Of a DNA stretch of 64,000 bases, positions 61,701 to 64,000 are shown one piece after another (the stretch's first letter is position 1; each line of letters opens with the position of its first letter). Made by a program: the position numbers and the translations under genes. The stretch is from Gilliamella mensalis (lineage in GTDB: Bacteria; Pseudomonadota; Gammaproteobacteria; Enterobacterales; Orbaceae). The notes under the pieces were generated by a model. That model saw only the letters and a list, made by a program, of their open reading frames with translations. It did not search any database and was not told where the DNA came from. The stretch spans positions 143,308 through 207,307 of the forward strand of contig NZ_FMWR01000007.1 in the NCBI RefSeq assembly GCF_900103085.1. Reading direction: 5' to 3'.

Positions 61701-61961
61701 ATGGCATTACATTTTTTAGAAGACAATGAGCGTTTTTATGTGTGTGATGCTAACAATAAAGAAATAGCTGAAATGACTTTTACAAGGGTGGGAAACGATA
61801 AGGCTACTATTAATCATACTTACACAGATCCTGCTTACCGAGGACAAGGTATCGCTGATAATTTATTAGATCTTGTGGTAAAACGATTACAGCAAGAAAA
61901 ACGTGAAATTATTCCTATTTGCTCATTTGCTATTAATAAATTGGCTCGAAAATTAGATTGA
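61701..61961 (+). CDS. Small GNAT-type N-acetyltransferase, YjdJ-like
   Basis: 86 residues. The core TINHTYTDPAYRGQGIADNLLDLVVKRL, with the acetyl-CoA loop RGQGIA, and the ICSFA strand match the minimal GNAT (Acetyltransf_CG / YjdJ) family. The substrate is unknown. AGAGG lies before the ATG. It is monocistronic. Confidence 0.88.
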   Translation: MALHFLEDNERFYVCDANNKEIAEMTFTRVGNDKATINHTYTDPAYRGQGIADNLLDLVVKRLQQEKREIIPICSFAINKLARKLD

Positions 61962-62091
61962 GTAAAATATTGTAATTAATTGATATATTTATTATATTTT
62001 TTCCTAATTTTTATTTTGTAAATAGTGGTTCTAGTTGCATGAAAATGTGATAATGTATGCCAATTTACTTCATTATTTATAATCCCCCAAA

Positions 62092-63165
62092 ATGATAACA
62101 GAAAAGTCGCAAAAAATTCATTCCATTCATGTATTACGTGGCGTTGCAATTATTATGATTGTTTTTAGTCACTGTTTAGGTGTGTTTAAAAATAGTCATT
62201 TAATCTCTAATAGCTATTTGTTTTCTTTTTTAAATTTATTTGCGTTTAATTTTACTACTTTTTTTGTATTGATTGCTGGCTTTTTATTTCAACATTTAAC
62301 TTACAAGTTTGATACAAAAACTTATTATTTATCAAAATTTAAAACCGTTGTGTGCCCTTATATTTCCGTATCAATTTTTTGTTTTATATTTTTTCATTAT
62401 CAATATTTATCTAACTTACCGTGGTATTCATCGACTGAATCTAGTGTCATTAGTTCAATAATTAGGATGATGTTGACTGGAACACAACTACTACCATTGT
62501 GGTTTATTCCGATGATTATTATTATTTATTTAATGGCGCCACTGTTATATTTTTGGTCTAAAAAGAGTTTAATTGTAGCTGGTTTGATTTCTATGTTCTG
62601 GGTTGTAATATTTACTAAACCTGATTTTACTCAACCTATTTTAAATTTGTTGCATTATGGTCCTGTGTACTTAACGGGTATGATGATAAAACAAAATTAT
62701 CAAACTATTATGAAAACAGTGAAAGATAATTTGTTCTTAGTCACATCCTTTTTTTGTTTATGTTTTTTTGTTCCTTTTGCTTATCGTTATATGAGCCATT
62801 TTGGTATTGAAAGTATTTATTATGATACATTACAAAAGATTATTTTATTTATATTAGCACTTTATTTTTTAGATTGGCTCAATTACAAAACAACAAATGA
62901 AGGAAAGCTATATAAATTTTTTTCTTATATGGCTAATGTAAGTTTTCCTATCTATTTTATTCATGAAATTATTGTATTAGAGCTTGAACGGTTGCTGTAT
63001 AAGTCTCCGTTAAGCTATATAATCAAAACCGACAATGGTTGGCTGGCATCATTGGGCGCAGTTATTTTTTGGGTTTCTACTTTAGTTATAAGTATCATTA
63101 TTGCTAACATAATAAAATTAGTTTTTAAAAATAAAGCAAAATATCTTATTGGTGGGTTTCGTTAA
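62092..63165 (+). CDS. Acyltransferase-3 family membrane protein (OafA-like)
   Basis: 357 residues with about ten membrane helices. The N-terminal HVLRGVAIIMIVFSHCLG carries the catalytic Arg and His region, LPLWFIPMIIIIYLMAPLL is a typical middle block and FPIYFIHEI a typical late block. The family O-acetylates surface polysaccharides, lipopolysaccharide or other glycans using acetyl-CoA across the membrane. No glycan synthesis genes are adjacent, so the acceptor is unknown. It is strongly AT-biased, even for this window. Confidence 0.85.
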   Translation: MITEKSQKIHSIHVLRGVAIIMIVFSHCLGVFKNSHLISNSYLFSFLNLFAFNFTTFFVLIAGFLFQHLTYKFDTKTYYLSKFKTVVCPYISVSIFCFIFFHYQYLSNLPWYSSTESSVISSIIRMMLTGTQLLPLWFIPMIIIIYLMAPLLYFWSKKSLIVAGLISMFWVVIFTKPDFTQPILNLLHYGPVYLTGMMIKQNYQTIMKTVKDNLFLVTSFFCLCFFVPFAYRYMSHFGIESIYYDTLQKIILFILALYFLDWLNYKTTNEGKLYKFFSYMANVSFPIYFIHEIIVLELERLLYKSPLSYIIKTDNGWLASLGAVIFWVSTLVISIIIANIIKLVFKNKAKYLIGGFR

Positions 63166-63964
63166 ATAATCTCATTCACGCTGTAATTTAGTTCTTTTTA
63201 AGGTGTGTTTTGTTAAAAGAAACTGTATGACTTTTATATTTAGAGAAGTAAATGGCTGTTTAATGAAATAATATTTTCAAAATTGGTAGTGAAAATACAA
63301 GGTTGTATGTATAGAAATATAATTTAATATATAGAATAATACTGGGTTATTTACACTCTATGGCTAAAATAATCCTCTGAAAATTGGTAAGGTGTTTATC
63401 TGAAATCACGGATGTGATTTAACTATTATAATATAATTAGTGCATTACCTAAGCTTTCATTTCTTATCTTTTTAATCACCAAATATTTGCTTATTATACA
63501 CATCTCTATTAAGTTACCTATCACTCTTTCTAATTACCCATTCGTTTGAGAGCGAATGGGTCAATTTTGTTTTATGTGATAGAGAGCATACATTTCAACC
63601 AATTGATCTTCACCTCCGTTATTTGAATAAATGCATTCAATAGTAATAAGGACATTGGCTAATGTTGTCGGTTATAAATGGAGGATGGATGACCGTAAAA
63701 CAATTTAGGCAAATTGTTGATGGTTATTTTTTCTTGAGGATATACTCACCAGATCGCTTGATCTTTTACTTTTGATAAGGCGTTACATTTTTATCGATAC
63801 TTATTACACTATTTTCTCTAATTAGTGAAAAACGCTAGTGATTTTTATACTTAATAAATTGTTTTTCGATAGCCAATGATATTTATTTTATTTATACCAA
63901 AAAGTTTTCTGTAAAGAGATTTGAACAAATAAGAGACAAACGGAGAAAAAATTGAAATTAACAC
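63166..63964. other. Gene-poor interval upstream of the rRNA promoter
   Basis: About 800 AT-rich bases with no intact gene. On the minus strand a frame around 63570-63680 gives a protein-like piece (ANVLITIECIYSNNGGEDQL) without a start, perhaps part of a decayed gene that I cannot identify. A hairpin lies at 63536-63561. The last 100 bases contain A/T tracts suitable for UP-element and FIS binding. Confidence 0.5.
63536..63561 (+). terminator. Possible terminator hairpin
   Basis: ACCCATTCG (63536-63544) pairs with CGAATGGGT (63553-63561) around eight bases, then CAATTTTGTTTT. No intact gene lies directly upstream, so it may be a relic or insulate the rRNA operon. Confidence 0.5.
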
Positions 63965-64000
63965 TTGCATGAATTTTTAAAGTCCCTATAATGCGCATCC
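63965..64000 (+). promoter_or_regulatory. rRNA operon P1-type promoter
   Basis: TTGCAT (63965-63970), a 16-base spacer and TATAAT (63987-63992) followed by GCGCATCC. The TCCCTATAATGCGC core is the same as in E. coli rrn P1 promoters (16-base spacer and GC-rich discriminator, which gives ppGpp/stringent control). A 16S rRNA gene should lie within a few hundred bases past the window end. Confidence 0.85.

Overview
This window is AT-rich and carries an Escherichia coli-like gammaproteobacterial gene set: RecF, DnaN, DnaA, GyrB, RdgC, PlsB, RstAB, NrdDG, MurA, YajL, FieF and PfkA, mostly with lengths and motifs close to the E. coli proteins. Gene order is heavily rearranged, several genes are decayed or missing, and a normally selenocysteine-containing enzyme uses cysteine. 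This fits a reduced, host-associated gammaproteobacterium. The Orbaceae (Gilliamella/Frischella/Orbus) are my best guess from protein character and base composition, but this was not tested by any search.

Region 1 (1-13963) is the accessory part. It is one plus-strand block of eleven genes: the end of a SrfB-like gene, a SrfC-like GTPase, a one-pass membrane protein, a secreted von Willebrand A (vWA) protein, a LolD-type ATPase, an FtsX/LolC-type permease, a periplasmic formylglycine-enzyme-like (SUMF1) protein, two lipoproteins, and two tandem one-pass vWA paralogues. The ATPase, permease, SUMF1 protein and lipoprotein reproduce the parts of the TagT-TagS-TagR-TagQ envelope sensor known from the Pseudomonas type VI secretion threonine-phosphorylation pathway. 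Here no kinase, phosphatase or T6SS gene is present, and SrfB/SrfC and vWA proteins sit there instead. This is the best candidate for an undescribed system.

Region 2 (13964-14696) has no large gene. It holds several inverted repeats and one possible small peptide gene whose 3' end lies inside a strong hairpin.

Region 3 (14697-24125) is a minus-strand core block: dnaA-dnaN-recF-gyrB with a DnaA box before dnaA, then ompA, rdgC and a MipA/OmpV-family outer-membrane protein.

Region 4 (24163-29975) is two convergent operons. One has a class III aminotransferase, a GNAT/FemAB-like transferase and an arginase-fold enzyme. The other has a HAD phosphatase, an alpha/beta hydrolase and a pair of small four-helix transporters. 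Together they look like a small amine-metabolite pathway with export.

Region 5 (30134-43706) holds rstAB, glnS, a decayed endonuclease V gene, plsB, and a membrane formate dehydrogenase (fdnGHI-like) with fdhE; the catalytic residue is Cys196 instead of selenocysteine.

Region 6 (43906-64000) holds a TrpXYZ-like ABC importer with two tandem binding proteins, rho, gnd, an NrdR-controlled nrdDG operon, carbonic anhydrase, an FAD oxidoreductase, yjiX-yjiA, murA, yajL-fieF-pfkA, a small GNAT protein and an acyltransferase-3 protein. The window ends in a textbook rRNA P1 promoter, so an rRNA operon should start just beyond base 64000.
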